The notes beneath the pieces were generated by a model, which saw only the letters and a program-made list of their open reading frames with translations, was not told the DNA's origin and ran no database searches. From positions 6,076,001-6,140,000 of the forward strand of contig CM121341.1 of assembly GCA_051530055.1 (NCBI GenBank): a stretch of 64,000 bases of DNA, read 5' to 3'. Every line of letters starts with the position of its first letter. Positions within the stretch are counted from its first letter, which is position 1. The position numbers and the translations under genes were made by a program. Positions 29,101 through 43,400 of this stretch are shown here, in pieces. Source of the stretch: Neoechinorhynchus agilis. Lineage: Eukaryota; Acanthocephala.

Positions 29101-32100
29101 CATGTTCTATACTCTACACAAAAGCGAACACACCCACCTACACATTTACACGCATGCGGTTACTACTGTTTATATCCCGATCGATGGCATGACGACATCA
29201 TGCCCACTATAACAATTTTAAGAATTTCTTTGAAGAAAATATAAAACGTCAGTACGCAATCGATCACTCGCTGAAATAAGTTCATTTCGAGTAAAGCATT
29301 ACAATGTACAGGTTTCGCATATGGATTCTTCCTGCTCTCTAACGCGTCGTCAAGTTTATTTTTGTGACCGAGTCGCTAGTAGACATGTTCTATATTCTAC
29401 ACAAAACCGAACACACCCACCTACACATTTACACGCATGCGGTTACTAATGTTTATATCCCGATCGATGGCATGACGACATCATGCCCACTATAACAATT
29501 TTAAGAATTTCTTTGAAGGAAATATAAAACGTCAGCACGCAATCGATCACTCGCTGAAAGAAGTTCATTTCGAGTAAAGCATTACAATGTACCGGTTTCG
29601 CATATGGATTCTTCCTGCTCTCTAGCGCGTCGTCAAGTTCCTTTTTGTTACCGAGTCGCTAGTAGACATGTTCTATATTCTACACAAAACCGAACACAAC
29701 CACCTACACATTTACACGCATGCGGTTACTACTGTTTATATCCCGATCGATGGCATGACGACATCATGCCCACTATAACAATTTTAAGAATTTCTTTGAA
29801 GAAAATATAAAACGTCAGCACGCAATCAATCACTCGCTGAAAGAAGTTCATTTCGAGTAAAGCATTACAATGTACAGGTTTCGCATATGGATTCTTCCTG
29901 CTTTCTAGCGCGTCGTCAAGTTCATTTTTGTGACCGAGTCGCTAGTAGACATGTTCTATATTCTACACAAAAGCGAACACACCCACCTACACATTTACAC
30001 GCATGCGGTTACTACTGTTTATATCCCGATCGATGGCATGACGACATCATGCCCACTATAACAATTTTAAGAATTTCTTTGAAGAAAATATAAAACGTCA
30101 GCACGCAATCGATCACTCGCTGAAAGAAGTTCATTTCGAGTAAAGCATTACAATGTACAGGTTTCGCATATGGATTCTTCCTGCTCTCTAACGCGTCGTC
30201 AAGTTAATTTTTGTGACCGAGTCGCTAGTGGACATGTTCTATATTCTACACAAAACCGAACACACCCACCTACACATTTACACGCATGCGGTTACTACTG
30301 TTTATATCCCGATAGATGGTATGACGACATCATGCCCACTATAACATTTTTAAGAATTTCTTTAAAGAAAATATAAAACGTCAGTACGCAATCGATCACT
30401 CGCTGAAAGAAGTTCATTTCGGGTAAAGCATTACAATGTACAGCTTTCGCATATCGATTCTTCCTGCTCTCTAGCCCGTCGTCAGGTTCATTTTTGTGAC
30501 CGAGCAGCTAGTAGACATGTTCTATACTCTACACAAAAGCGAACACACCAACCTACACATTTACACGCATGCGGTTACTACTGTTTATATCCCGATCGCT
30601 GGCATGACGACATCATGCCCACTATAACAATTTTAAGAATTTCTTTAGAGAAAATATAAAACGTCAGTACGCAATCGATCGCCCGCTGAAAGAAGTTATC
30701 TTCGGGTAAAGCATTACAATGTACAGGTTTCGCATATGGATTCTTCCTGCTCTCTAGCGCGTCGTCAAGTTCCTTTTTGTTACCGAGTCGCTAGTGGACA
30801 TGTTCTATATTCTACACAAAACCGAACACAACCACCTACACATTTACACTCATACGGTTACTACTGTTTATATCCCGATGGATGGCATGACGACATCATG
30901 CCCACTATAACAATTTTAAGAATTTCTTTGAAGGAAATATAAAACGTCAGCACGCAATCGATCACTCGCTGAAAGAAGTTCATTTCGAGTAAAGAATTAC
31001 AATGTACAGGTTTCGCATATGGATTCTTCCTGCTCTCTAACGCGTCGTCAAGTTAATTTTTGTGACCGAGTCGATAGTATACATGTTCTATATTCTACAC
31101 AAAACCGAACACACCCACCTACACATTTACACGCATGCGGTTACTACTGTTTATATCCCGATAGATGGCATGACGACATCATGCCCACTATAACATTTTT
31201 AAGAATTTCTTTGAAGAAAATATAAAACGTCAGTACGCAATCGATCACTCGCTGAAAGAAGTTCATTTCGGGTAAAGCATTACAATGTACAGCTTTCGCA
31301 TATGGATTCTTCCTGCTCTCTAGCGCATCGTCAGGTTCATTTTTGTGTCCGAGCCGTTAGTAGACATGTTCTATACTCTACACAAAAACGAACACACCCA
31401 CTTACACATTTACACGCATGCGGTTACTACTGTTTATATCCCGATCGATGGCATGACGACATCATGCCCACTATAACAATTTTAAGAATTTCTTTGAAGA
31501 AAATATAAAACGTCAGTACGCAATCGATCACTCGCTGAAATAAGTTCATTTCGAGTAAAGCATTACAATGTACAGGTTTCGCATATGGATTCTTCCTGCT
31601 CTCTAACGCGTCGTCAAGTTTATTTTTGTGACCGAGTCGCTAGTAGACATGTTCTATATTCTACACAAAACCGAACACACCCACCTACACATTTACACGC
31701 ATGCGGTTACTACTGTTTATATCCCGATCGATGGCATGACGACATCATGCCCACTATAACAATTTTAAGAATTTCTTTGAAGGAAATATAAAACGTCAGC
31801 ACGCAATCGATCACTCGCTGAAAGAAGTTCATTTCGAGTAAAGCATTACAATGTACAGGTTTCGCATATGGATTCTTCCTGCTCTCTAGCGCGTCGTCAA
31901 GTTCCTTTTTGTTACCGAGTCGCTAGTAGACATGTTCTATATTCTACACAAAACCGAACACAACCACCTACACATTTACACGCATGCGGTTAATACTGTT
32001 TATATCCCGATCGATGGCATGACGACATCATGCCCACTATAACAATTTTAAGAATTTCTTTGAAGGAAATATAAAACGTCAGCACGCAATCGATCACTCG

Positions 32101-34400
32101 CTGAAAGAAGTTCATTTCGAGTAAAGAATTACAATGTACAGGTTTCGCATATGGATTCTTCCTGCTCTCTAACGCGTCGTCAAGTTAATTTTTGTGACCG
32201 AGTCGATAGTATACATGTTCTATATTCTACACAAAACCGAACACACCCACCTACACATTTACACGCATGCGGTTACTACTGTTTATATCCCGATAGATGG
32301 CATGACGACATCATGCCCACTATAACATTTTTAAGAATTTCTTTGAAGAAAATATAAAACGTCAGTACGCAATCGATCACTCGCTGAAAGAAGTTCATTT
32401 CGGGTAAAGCATTACAATGTACAGCTTTCGCATATGGATTCTTCCTGCTCTCTAGCGCATCGTCAGGTTCATTTTTGTGTCCGAGCCGTTCGTAGACATG
32501 TTCTATACTCTACACAAAAAAGAACACACCCACTTACACATTTACACGCATGCGGTTACTACTGTTTATATCCCGATCGATGGCATGACGACATCATGCC
32601 ATCTATAACAATTTTAAGAATTTCTTTGAAGAAAATATAAAACGTCAGTACGCAATCGATCACTCGCTGAAATAAGTTCATTTCGAGTAAAGCATTACAA
32701 TGTACAGGTTTCGCATATGGATTCTTCCTGCTCTCTAACGCGTCGTCAAGTTTATTTTTGTGACCGAGTCGCTAGTAGACATGTTCTATATTCTACACAA
32801 AACCGAACACACCCACCTACACATTTACACGCATGCGGTTACTAATGTTTATATCCCGATCGATGGCATTACGACATCATGCCCACTATAACAATTTTAA
32901 GAATTTCTTTGAAGGAAATATAAAACGTCAGCACGCAATCGATCACTCGCTGAAAGAAGTTCATTTCGAGTAAAGCATTACAATGTACCGGTTTCGCATA
33001 TGGATTCTTCCTGCTCTCTAGCGCGTCGTCAAGTTCCTTTTTGTTACCGAGTCGCTAGTAGACATGTTCTATATTCTACACAAAACCGAACACAACCACC
33101 TACACATTTACGCGCATGCGGTTAACACTGTTTATATCCCGATCGATGGCATGACGACATCATGCCCACTATAACAATTTTAAGAATTTCTTTGAAGAAA
33201 ATATAAAACGTCAGTACGCAATCAATCACTCGCTGAAATAAGTTCATTTCGAGTAAAGCATTACAATGTACAGGTTTCGCATATCGATTCTTCCTGCTCT
33301 CTAGCGCGTCGTCAAGTTCATTTTTGTGACCGAATCGCTAGTAGACATGTTCTATATTCTACACAAAACCGAACACACCCACCTACACATTTACACGCAT
33401 GCGGTTACTAATGTTTATATCCCGATCAATGGCATGACGACATCATGCCCACTATAACAATTTTAAGAATTTCTTTGAAGGAAATATAAAACGTCAGCAC
33501 GCAATCGATCACTCGCTGAAAGAAGTTCATTTCGAGTAAAGCATTACAATGTACAGGTTTCGCATATGGATTCTTCCTGCTCTCTAACGCGTCGTCAAGT
33601 TAATTTTTGTGACCGAGTCGCTAGTGGACATGTTCTATATACTACACAAAACCGAACACACCCACCTACACATTTACACGCATGCGGTTACTACTGTTTA
33701 TATCCCGATAGATGGCATGACGACATCATGCCCACTATAACATTTTTAAGAATTTCTTTAAAGAAAATATAAAACGTCAGTACGCAATCGATCACTCGCT
33801 GAAAGAAGTTCATTTCGGGTAAAGCATTACAATGTACAGCTTTCGCATATGGATTCTTCCTGCTCTCTAGCCCGTCGTCAGGTTCATTTTTGTGACCGAG
33901 CCGCTAGTAGACATGTTCTATACTCAACACAAAAGCGAACACACCAACCTACACATTTACACGCATGCGGTTACTACTGTTTATATCCCGATCGCTGGCA
34001 TGACGACATCATGCCCACTATAACAATTTTTAGAATTTCTTTTAAGAAAATATAAAACGTCAGTACACAATCGATCGCCCGCTGAAAGAAGTTATCTTCG
34101 GGTAAAGCATTACAATGTACAGGTTTCGCATATGGATTCTTCCTGCTCTCTAGCGCGTCGTCAAGTTCCTTTTTGTTACCGAGTCGCTAGTGGACATGTT
34201 CTATATTCTACACAAAACCGAACACAACCACCTACACATTTACACGCATGCGGTTATTACTGTTTATATCCCGATCGATGGCATGACGACATCATGCCCA
34301 CTATAACAATTTTAAGAATTTCTTTGAAGAAAATATAAAACGTCAGTACGCAATCGATCACTCGCTTAAAGAAGTTCATTTCGGGTAAAGCATTACAATG
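17100..34400 (+). repeat. Satellite zone C: GAAATAAG / ATATCGATTC types
   Basis: Typical variants are GAAGTTATCTTCGGG, GCTGAAATAAGTTC, GGTTACTAATG, GGTTACAACTTTTT, GATGGATGGC and ATATCGATTC; the last destroys the ATG of the incidental ORF. Monomer types recur in similar order at long offsets: 18567 and 25925 are 26 monomers apart (7358 bp), and the run from 19416 matches the run from 32151 at 45 monomers (12735 bp). No insertions of foreign DNA were seen. Confidence 0.75.
20831..21113 (+). repeat. Chimeric monomer recording a one-unit exchange
   Basis: The left part carries the ATATACTACAC variant of the monomer at 33566. The right part carries GATCGCTGGC, AATTTTTAGAATTTC, GTCAGTACACAATC and GTTATCTTCGGG of the next monomer, at 33849. 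Upstream monomers at 19416-20548 match 32151-33283, and the following ones (21114 and 34132) match again. One unit present in the 32-34 kb copy is therefore missing here, and its neighbours are fused into a single full-length monomer. Confidence 0.7.
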
Positions 34401-34949
34401 TACAGGTTTCGCATATGGATTCTTCCTGCTCTCTAGCGCGTCGTCAAGTTAATTTTTGTGATCGAGCCGCTAGTAGACATGTTCTATACTCTACACAAAA
34501 CCGAACACACCCACCTACACATTTACACGCATGCGGTTACTACTGTTTATATCCCGATCGATGGCATGACGACATCATGCCCACTATAACAATTTTAAGA
34601 ATTTCTTTGAAGAAAATATAAAACGTCGGTACGCAATCGATCACTCGCTGAAAGAAGTTAATTTCGGGTAAAGCATTACAATTTACAGGTTTCGCATATG
34701 GATTCTTCCTGCTCTCTAGCGCGTCGTCAAGTTAATTTTTGTGATCGAGCCGCTAGTAGACATGTTCTATACTCTACACAAAACCGAACACACCCACCTA
34801 CACATTTACACGCATACGGTTACTACTGTTTATATCCCGATGGATGGCATGACGACATCATGCCCACTATAACAATTTTAAGAACTTCTTTGAAGGAAAT
34901 ATAAAACGTCAGCACGCAATCGATCACTCGCTGAAAGAAGTTCATTTCG

Positions 34950-37400
34950 AGTAAAGAATTACAATGTACAGGTTTCGCATATGGATTCTTGCTGCTCTCT
35001 AACGCGTCGTCAAGTTAATTTTTGTGACCGAGTCGATAGTACACATGTTCTATATTCTACACAAAACCGAACACACCCACCTACACATTTACACGCATGC
35101 GGTTACAACTTTTTATATCCCGATCGATGGCATGACGACATCATGCCCACTATAAAAATTTTAAGAATTTCTTCGAAGAAAATATAAAACGTCAGCACGC
35201 AATCAATCACTCGCTGAAAGAAGTTCATTTCGAGTAAAGCATTACAATGTACAGGTTTCGCATATGGATTCTTCCTGCTTTCTAGCGCGTCCTCAAGTTC
35301 ATTTTTGTGACCGAGTCGCTAGTATACATGTTCTATATTCTACACAAAACCGAACACACCCACCTACACATTTACACGCATGCGGTTACTACTGTTTATA
35401 TCCCGATCGCTGGCATGACGACATCATGCCCACTATAACAATTTTCAGAATTTCTTTGAAGGAAATATTAAACGTCAGTATGCAATCGATCACTCGTTGA
35501 AAGAAGTTCATTTCGTGAAAAGCATTACAATGTACGGGTTTCGCATATGGATTCTTCCAGCTCTCTAGCGCGTCGTCAAGTTCATTTTTGTGACCGAGTC
35601 GCTAGTGGACATGTTCTATATTCTACACAAAACCGAACACACAAACCCACACATTAACACGTATGCAGTTACTACTGTTTATATCCCGATCGATGGCATG
35701 ACGACATCATGCCCACTATAACAATTTTAAGAATTTCTTTGAAGAAAATATAAAACGTCAGCACGCAATCGATCACTCGCTGAAAGAAGTTCATTTCGAG
35801 TAAAGCATTACAATGTACAGGTTTCGCATATGGATTCTTCCTGCTCTCTAACGCGTCGTCAAGTTAATTTTTGTGACCGAGTCGCTAGTGGACATGTTCT
35901 ATATTCTACACAAAAGCTAACACACCCACCTACACATTTACACGCATGCGGTTACTACTGTTTATATCCCGATAGATGGCATGACGACATCATGCCCACT
36001 ATAACATTTTTAAGAATTTCTTTAAAGAAAATATAAAACGTCAGTACGCAATCGATCACTCGCTGAAAGAAGTTCATTTCGGGTAAAGCATTACAATGTA
36101 CAGCTTTCGCATATGGATTCTTCCTGCTCTCTAGCCCGTCGTCAGGTTCATTTTTGTGACCGAGCCGCTAGTAGACATGTTCTATACTCTACACAAAAGC
36201 GGACACACCAAACTACACATTTACACGCATGCGGTTACTACTGTTTATATCCCGATCGCTGGCATGACGACATCATGCCCACTATAACAATTTTAAGAAT
36301 TTCTTTGAAGAAAATATAAAACGTCAGTACGCAATCGATCACTCGCTGAAAGAAGTTCATTTCGGGTAAAGCATTACAATGTACAGGTTTCGCATATGGA
36401 TTCTTCCTGCTCTCTAGCGCGTCGTCAAGTTCCTTTTTGTTACCGAGTCGCTAGTAGACATGTTCTATATTCTACACAAAACCGAACACAACCACCTACA
36501 CATTTACACGCATGCGGTTACTACTGTTTATATCCCGATCGATGGCATGACGACATCATGCCCACTATAACAATTTTAAGAATTTCTTTGAAGAAAATAT
36601 AATACGTCAGTACGCAATCGATCACTCGCTGAAATAAGTTCATTTCGAGTAAAGCATTACAATGTACAGGTTTCGCATATGGATTCTTCCTGCTCTCTAA
36701 CGCGTCGTCAAGTTTATTTTTGTGACCGTCGCTAGTAGACATGTTCTATATTCTACACAAAACCGAACACACCCACCTACACATTTACACGCATGCGGTT
36801 ACTAATGTTTATATCCCGATCGATGGCATGACGACATCATGCCCACTATAACAATTTTAAGAATTTCTTTGATGGAAATATAAAACGTCAGCACGCAATC
36901 GATCACTCGCTGAAAGAAGTTCATTTCGAGTAAAGCATTACAATGTACCGGTTTCGCATATGGATTCTTCCTGCTCTCTAGCGCGTCGTCAAGTTAATTT
37001 TTGTGACCGAGTCGATAGTATACATGTTCTATATTCTACACAAAACCGAACACACCTCCCTACACATCTACACGCATGCGGTTACTACTGTTTATATCCC
37101 GATAGATGGCATGACGACATCATGCCCACTATAACATTTTTAAGAATTTCTTTAAAGAAAATATAAAACGTCAGTACACAATCGATCACTCGCTGAAAGA
37201 AGTTCATTTCGGGTAAAGCATTACAATGTACAGCTTTCGCATATCGATTCTTCCTGCTCTCTAGCCCGTCGTCAGGTTCATTTTTGTGACCGAGCAGCTA
37301 GTAGACATGTTCTATACTCTACACAAAAGCGAACACACCAACCTACACATTTACACGCATGCGGTTACTACTGTTTATATCCCGATCGCTGGCATGACGA
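34950..37400 (+). repeat. Satellite block duplicated at 45985-48430 (left copy)
   Basis: About nine consecutive monomers share private variants with the block at 45985-48430. Examples are TTCTAGCGCGTCCTC, AATTTTCAGAATTTC, GTATGCAGTTAC, AAAAGCTAACAC, GCGGACACACCAAAC, AATATAATACGTC, TGACCGTCGCTAG and CACACCTCCCTACACATC. The offset is 11030 bp, which is 39 monomers less 7 bases of small deletions. Confidence 0.8.
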
Positions 37401-40400
37401 CATCATGCCCACTATAACAATTTTAAGAATTTCTTTGAAGAAAATATAAAACGTCAGTACGCAATCGATCACTCGCTGAAAGAAGTTCATTTCGGGTAAA
37501 GCATTACAATGTACAGGTTTCGCATATGGATTCTTCCTGCTCTCTAGCGCGTCGTCAAGTTCATTTTTGTGACCGAGTCGCTAGTGGACATGTTCTATAT
37601 TCTACACAAAACCGAACACACCCACCTACACATTTACACGCATGCGGTTACTACTGTTTATATCCCGATCGATGGCATGACGACATCATGCCCACTATAA
37701 CAATTTTAAGAATTTCTTTGAAGAAAATATAAAACGTCAGCACGCAATCGATCACTCGCTGAAAGAAGTTCATTTCGAGTAAAGCATTACAATGTACAGG
37801 TTTCGCATATGGATTCTTCCTGCTCTCTAACGCGTCGTCAAGTTAATTTTTGTGACCGAGTCGCTAGTAGACATGTTCTATATTCTACACAAAACCGAAC
37901 ACACCCACCTACACATTTACACGCATGCGGTTACTACTGTTTATATCCCGATCGATGGCATGACGACATCATGCCCACTATAACAATTTTAAGAATTTCT
38001 TTAAAGAAAATATAAAACGTCAGTACGCAATCGATCACTCGCTGAAAGAAGTTCATTTCGGGTAAAGCATTACAATGTACAGGTTTCGCATATGGATTCT
38101 TCCTGCTCTCTAGCGCGTCGTCAAGTTCATTTTTGTGACCGAGCCGCTAGTGGACATGTTCTATATTCTACACAAAACCGAACACAACCACCTACACATT
38201 TACACGCATGCGGTTACTACTGTTTATATCCCGATCGATGGCATGACGACATCATGCCCACTATAACAATTTTAAGAATTTCTTTGAAGAAAATATAAAA
38301 CGTCAGTACGCAATCGATCACTCGCTGAAAGAAGTTCATTTCGAGTAAAGCATTACAATGTACAGGTTTCGCATATGGATTCTTCCTGCTCTCTAACGCG
38401 TCGTCAAGTTAATTTTTGTGACCGAGTCGCTAGTAGACATGTTCTATATTCTACACAAAACCGAACACACCCACCTACACATTTACACGCATGCGGTTAC
38501 TACTGTTTATATCCCGATCGATGGCATGACGACATCATGCCCACTATAACAATTTTAAGAATTTCTTTGAAGAAAATATAAAACGTCAGCACGCAATCGA
38601 TCACTCGCTGAAAGAAGTTCATTTCGAGTAAAGCATTACAATGTACAGGTTTCGCATATGGATTCTTCCTGCTCTCTAGCGCGTCGTCAAGTTCCTTTTT
38701 GTTACCGAGTCGCTAGTAGACATGTTCTATATTCTACACAAAACCGAACACAACCACCTACACATTTACACGCATGCGGTTAACACTGTTTATATCCCGA
38801 TCGATGGCATGACGACATCATGCCCACTATAACAATTTTAAGAATTTCTTTGAAGAAAATATAAAACGTCAGTACGCAATCAATCACTCGCTGAAATAAG
38901 TTCATTTCGAGTAAAGCATTACAATGTACAGGTTTCGCATATCGATTCTTCCTGCTCTCTAGCGCGTCGTCAAGTTCATTTTTGTGACCGAGTCGCTAGT
39001 AGACATGTTCTATATTCTACACAAAACCGAACACACCCACCTACACATTTACACGCATGCGGTTACTAATGTTTATATCCCGATCAATGGCATGACGACA
39101 TCATGCCCACTATAACAATTTTAAGAATTTCTTTGAAGGAAATATAAAACGTCAGCACGCAATCGATCACTCGCTGAAAGAAGTTCATTTCGAGTAAAGC
39201 ATTACAATGTACAGGTTTCGCATATGGATTCTTCCTGCTCTCTAACGCGTCGTCAAGTTAATTTTTGTGACCGAGTCGCTAGTGGACATGTTCTATATTC
39301 TACACAAAACCGAACACACCCACCTACACATTTACACGCATGCGGTTACTACTGTTTATATCCCGATCGATGGCATGACGACATCATGCCCACTATAACA
39401 ATTTTAAGAATTTCTTCGAAGAAAATATAAAACGTCAGCACGCAATCAATCACTCGCTGAAAGAAGTTCATTTCGAGTAAAGCATTACAATGTACAGGTT
39501 TCGCATATGGATTCTTCCTGCTTTCTAGCGCGTCGTCAAGTTCATTTTTGTGACCGAGTCGCTAGTAGACATGTTCTATATTCTACACAAAAGCGAACAC
39601 ACACACCCACACATTTACACGCATGCGGTTACTACTGTTTATATCCCGATCGATGGCATGACGACATCATGCCCACTATAACAATTTTAAGAATTTCTTT
39701 GAAGAAAATATAAAACGTCAGCACGCAATCGATCACTCGCTGAAAGAAGTTCATTTCGAGTAAAGCATTACAATGTACAGGTTTCGCATATGGATTCTTC
39801 CTGCTCTCTAACGCGTCGTCAAGTTAATTTTTGTGACCGAGTCGCTAGTGGACATGTTCTATATTCTACACAAAACCTAACACACCCACCTACACATTTA
39901 CACGCATGCGGTTACTACTGTTTATATCCCGATAGATGGCATGACGACATCATGCCCACTATAACATTTTTAAGAATTTCTTTAAAGAAAATATAAAACG
40001 TCAGTACGCAATCGATCACTCGCTGAAAGAAGTTCATTTCGGGTAAAGCATTACAATGTACAGCTTTCGCATATGGATTCTTCCTGCTCTCTAGCCCGTC
40101 GTCAGGTTCATTTTTGTGACCGAGCCGCTAGTAGACATGTTCTATACTCTACACAAAAGCGAACACACCAACCTACACATTTACACGCATGCGGTTACTA
40201 CTGTTTATATCCCGATCGCTGGCATGACGACATCATGCCCACTATAACAATTTTAAGAATTTCTTTGAAGAAAATATAAAACGTCAGTACGCAATCGATC
40301 GCCCGCTGAAAGAAGTTAATTTCGGGTAAAGCATTACAATGTACAGGTTTCGCATATGGATTCTTCCTGCTCTCTAGCGCGTCGTCAAGTTAATTTTTGT

Positions 40401-43400
40401 GATCGAGCCGCTAGTAGACATGTTCTATACTCTACACAAAACCGAACACACCCACCTACACATTTACACGCATACGGTTACTACTGTTTATATCCCGATG
40501 GATGGCATGACGACATCATGCCCACTATAACAATTTTAAGAATTTCTTTGAAGGAAATATAAAACGTCAGCACGCAATCGATCACTCGCTGAAAGAAGTT
40601 CATTTCGAGTAAAGAATTACAATGTACAGGTTTCGCATATGGATTCTTCCTGCTCTCTAACGCGTCGTCAAGTTAATTTTTGTGACCGAGTCGATAGTAC
40701 ACATGTTCTATATTCTACACAAAACCGAACACACCCACCTACACATTTACACGCATGCGGTTACAACTTTTTATATCCCGATCGATGGCATGACGACATC
40801 ATGCCCACTATAACAATTTTAAGAATTTCTTTGAAGAAAATATAAAACGTCAGCACGCAATCGATCACTCGCTGAAAGAAGTTCATTTCGGGTAAAGCAT
40901 TACAATGTACAGGTTTCGCATATGGATTCTTCCTGCTCTCTAGCGCGTCGTCAAGTTAATTTTTGTGACCGAGTCGCTAGTAGACATGTTCTATATTCTA
41001 CACAAAACCGAACACACCCACCTACACATTTACACGCATGCGGTTACTACTGTTTATATCCCGATCGCTGGCATGACGACATCATGCCCACTATAACAAT
41101 TTTAAGAATTTCTTTGAAGGAAATATTAAACGTCAGTATGCAATCGATCACTCGTTGAAAGAAGTTCATTTCGTGAAAAGCATTACAATGTACGGGTTTC
41201 GCATATGGATTCTTCCAGCTCTCTAGCGCGTCGTCAAGTTCATTTTTGTGACCGAGTCGCTAGTGGACATGTTCTATATTCTACACAAAACCGAACACAC
41301 AAACCCACACATTAACACGCATGCGGTTACTACTGTTTATATCCCGATCGATGGCATGACGACATCATGCCCACTATAACAATTTTAAGAATTTCTTTGA
41401 AGAAAATATAAAACGTCAGCACGCAATCGATCACTCGCTGAAAGAAGTTCATTTCGAGTAAAGCATTACAATGTACAGGTTTCGCATATGGATTCTTCCT
41501 GCTCTCTAACGCGTCGTCAAGTTAATTTTTGTGACCGAGTCGCTAGTGGACATGTTCTATATTCTACACAAAAGCTAACACACCCACCTACACATTTACA
41601 CGCATGCGGTTACTACTGTTTATATCCCGATAGATGGCATGACGACATCATGCCCACTATAACATTTTTAAGAATTTCTTTAAAGAAAATATAAAACGTC
41701 AGTACGCAATCGATCACTCGCTGAAAGAAGTTCATTTCGGGTAAAGCATTACAATGTACAGCTTTCGCATATGGATTCTTCCTGCTCTCTAGCCCGTCGT
41801 CAGGTTCATTTTTGTGACCGAGCCGCTAGTAGACATGTTCTATATTCTACACAAAACCGAACACACCCACCTACACATTTACACGCATGCGGTTACTACT
41901 GTTTATATCCCGATCGCTGGCATGACGACATCATGCCCACTATAACAATTTTAAGAATTTCTTTTAAGAAAATATAAAACGTCAGTACGCAATCGATCGC
42001 CCGCTGAAAGAAGTTATCTTCGGGTAAAGCATTACAATGTACAGGTTTCGCATATGGATTCTTCCTGCTCTCTAGCGCGTCGTCAAGTTCCTTTTTGTTA
42101 CCGAGTCGCTAGTGGACATGTTCTATATTCTACACAAAACCGAACACAACCACCTACACATTTACACGCATGCGGTTACTACTGTTTATATCCCGATCGA
42201 TGGCATGACGACATCATGCCCACTATAACAATTTTAAGAATTTCTTTGAAGAAAATATAAAACGTCAGTACGCAATCGATCACTCGCTGAAATAAGTTCA
42301 TTTCGAGTAAAGCATTACAATGTACAGGTTTCGCATATGGATTCTTCCTGCTCTCTAACGCGTCGTCAAGTTAATTTTTGTGACCGAGTCGCTAGTAGAC
42401 ATGTTCTATATTCTACACAAAACCGAACACACCCACCTACACATTTACACGCATGCGGTTACTACTGTTTATATCCCGATCGATGGCATGACGACATCAT
42501 GCCCACTATAACAATTTTAAGAATTTCTTTGAAGGAAATATAAAACGTCAGCACGCAATCGATCACTCGCTGAAAGAAGTTCATTTCGAGTAAAGCATTA
42601 CAATGTACAGGTTTCGCATATGGATTCTTCCTGCTCTCTAGCGCGTCGTCAAGTTAATTTTTGTGACCGAGTCGCTAGTAGACATGTTCTATATTCTACA
42701 CAAAACCGAACACACCCACCTACACATTTACACGCATGCGGTTACTACTGTTTATATCCCGATCGATGGCATGACGACATCATGCCCACTATAACAATTT
42801 TAAGAATTTCTTTGAAGAAAATATAAAACGTCAGTACGCAATCGATCACTCGCTGAAAGAAGTTCATTTCGGGTAAAGCATTACAATGTACAGGTTTCGC
42901 ATATGGATTCTTCCTGCTCTCTAGCGCGTCGTCAAGTTCATTTTTGTGACCGAGCCGCTAGTAGACATGTTCTATATTCTACACAAAACCGAACACACCA
43001 ACCTACACATTTACACGCATGCGGTTACTACTGTTTATATCCCGATCGCTGGCATGACGACATCATGCCCACTATAACAATTTTAAGAATTTCTTTGAAG
43101 AAAATATAAAACGTCAGTACGCAATCGATCACTCGCTGAAAGAAGTTCATTTCGGGTAAAGCATTACAATGTACAGGTTTCGCATATGGATTCTTCCTGC
43201 TCTCTAGCGCGTCGTCAAGTTCATTTTTGTGACCGAGTCGCTAGTGGACATGTTCTATATTCTACACAAAACCGAACACACCCACCTACACATTTACACG
43301 CATGCGGTTACTACTGTTTATATCCCGATCGATGGCATGACGACATCATGCCCACTATAACAATTTTAAGAATTTCTTTGAAGAAAATATAAAACGTCAG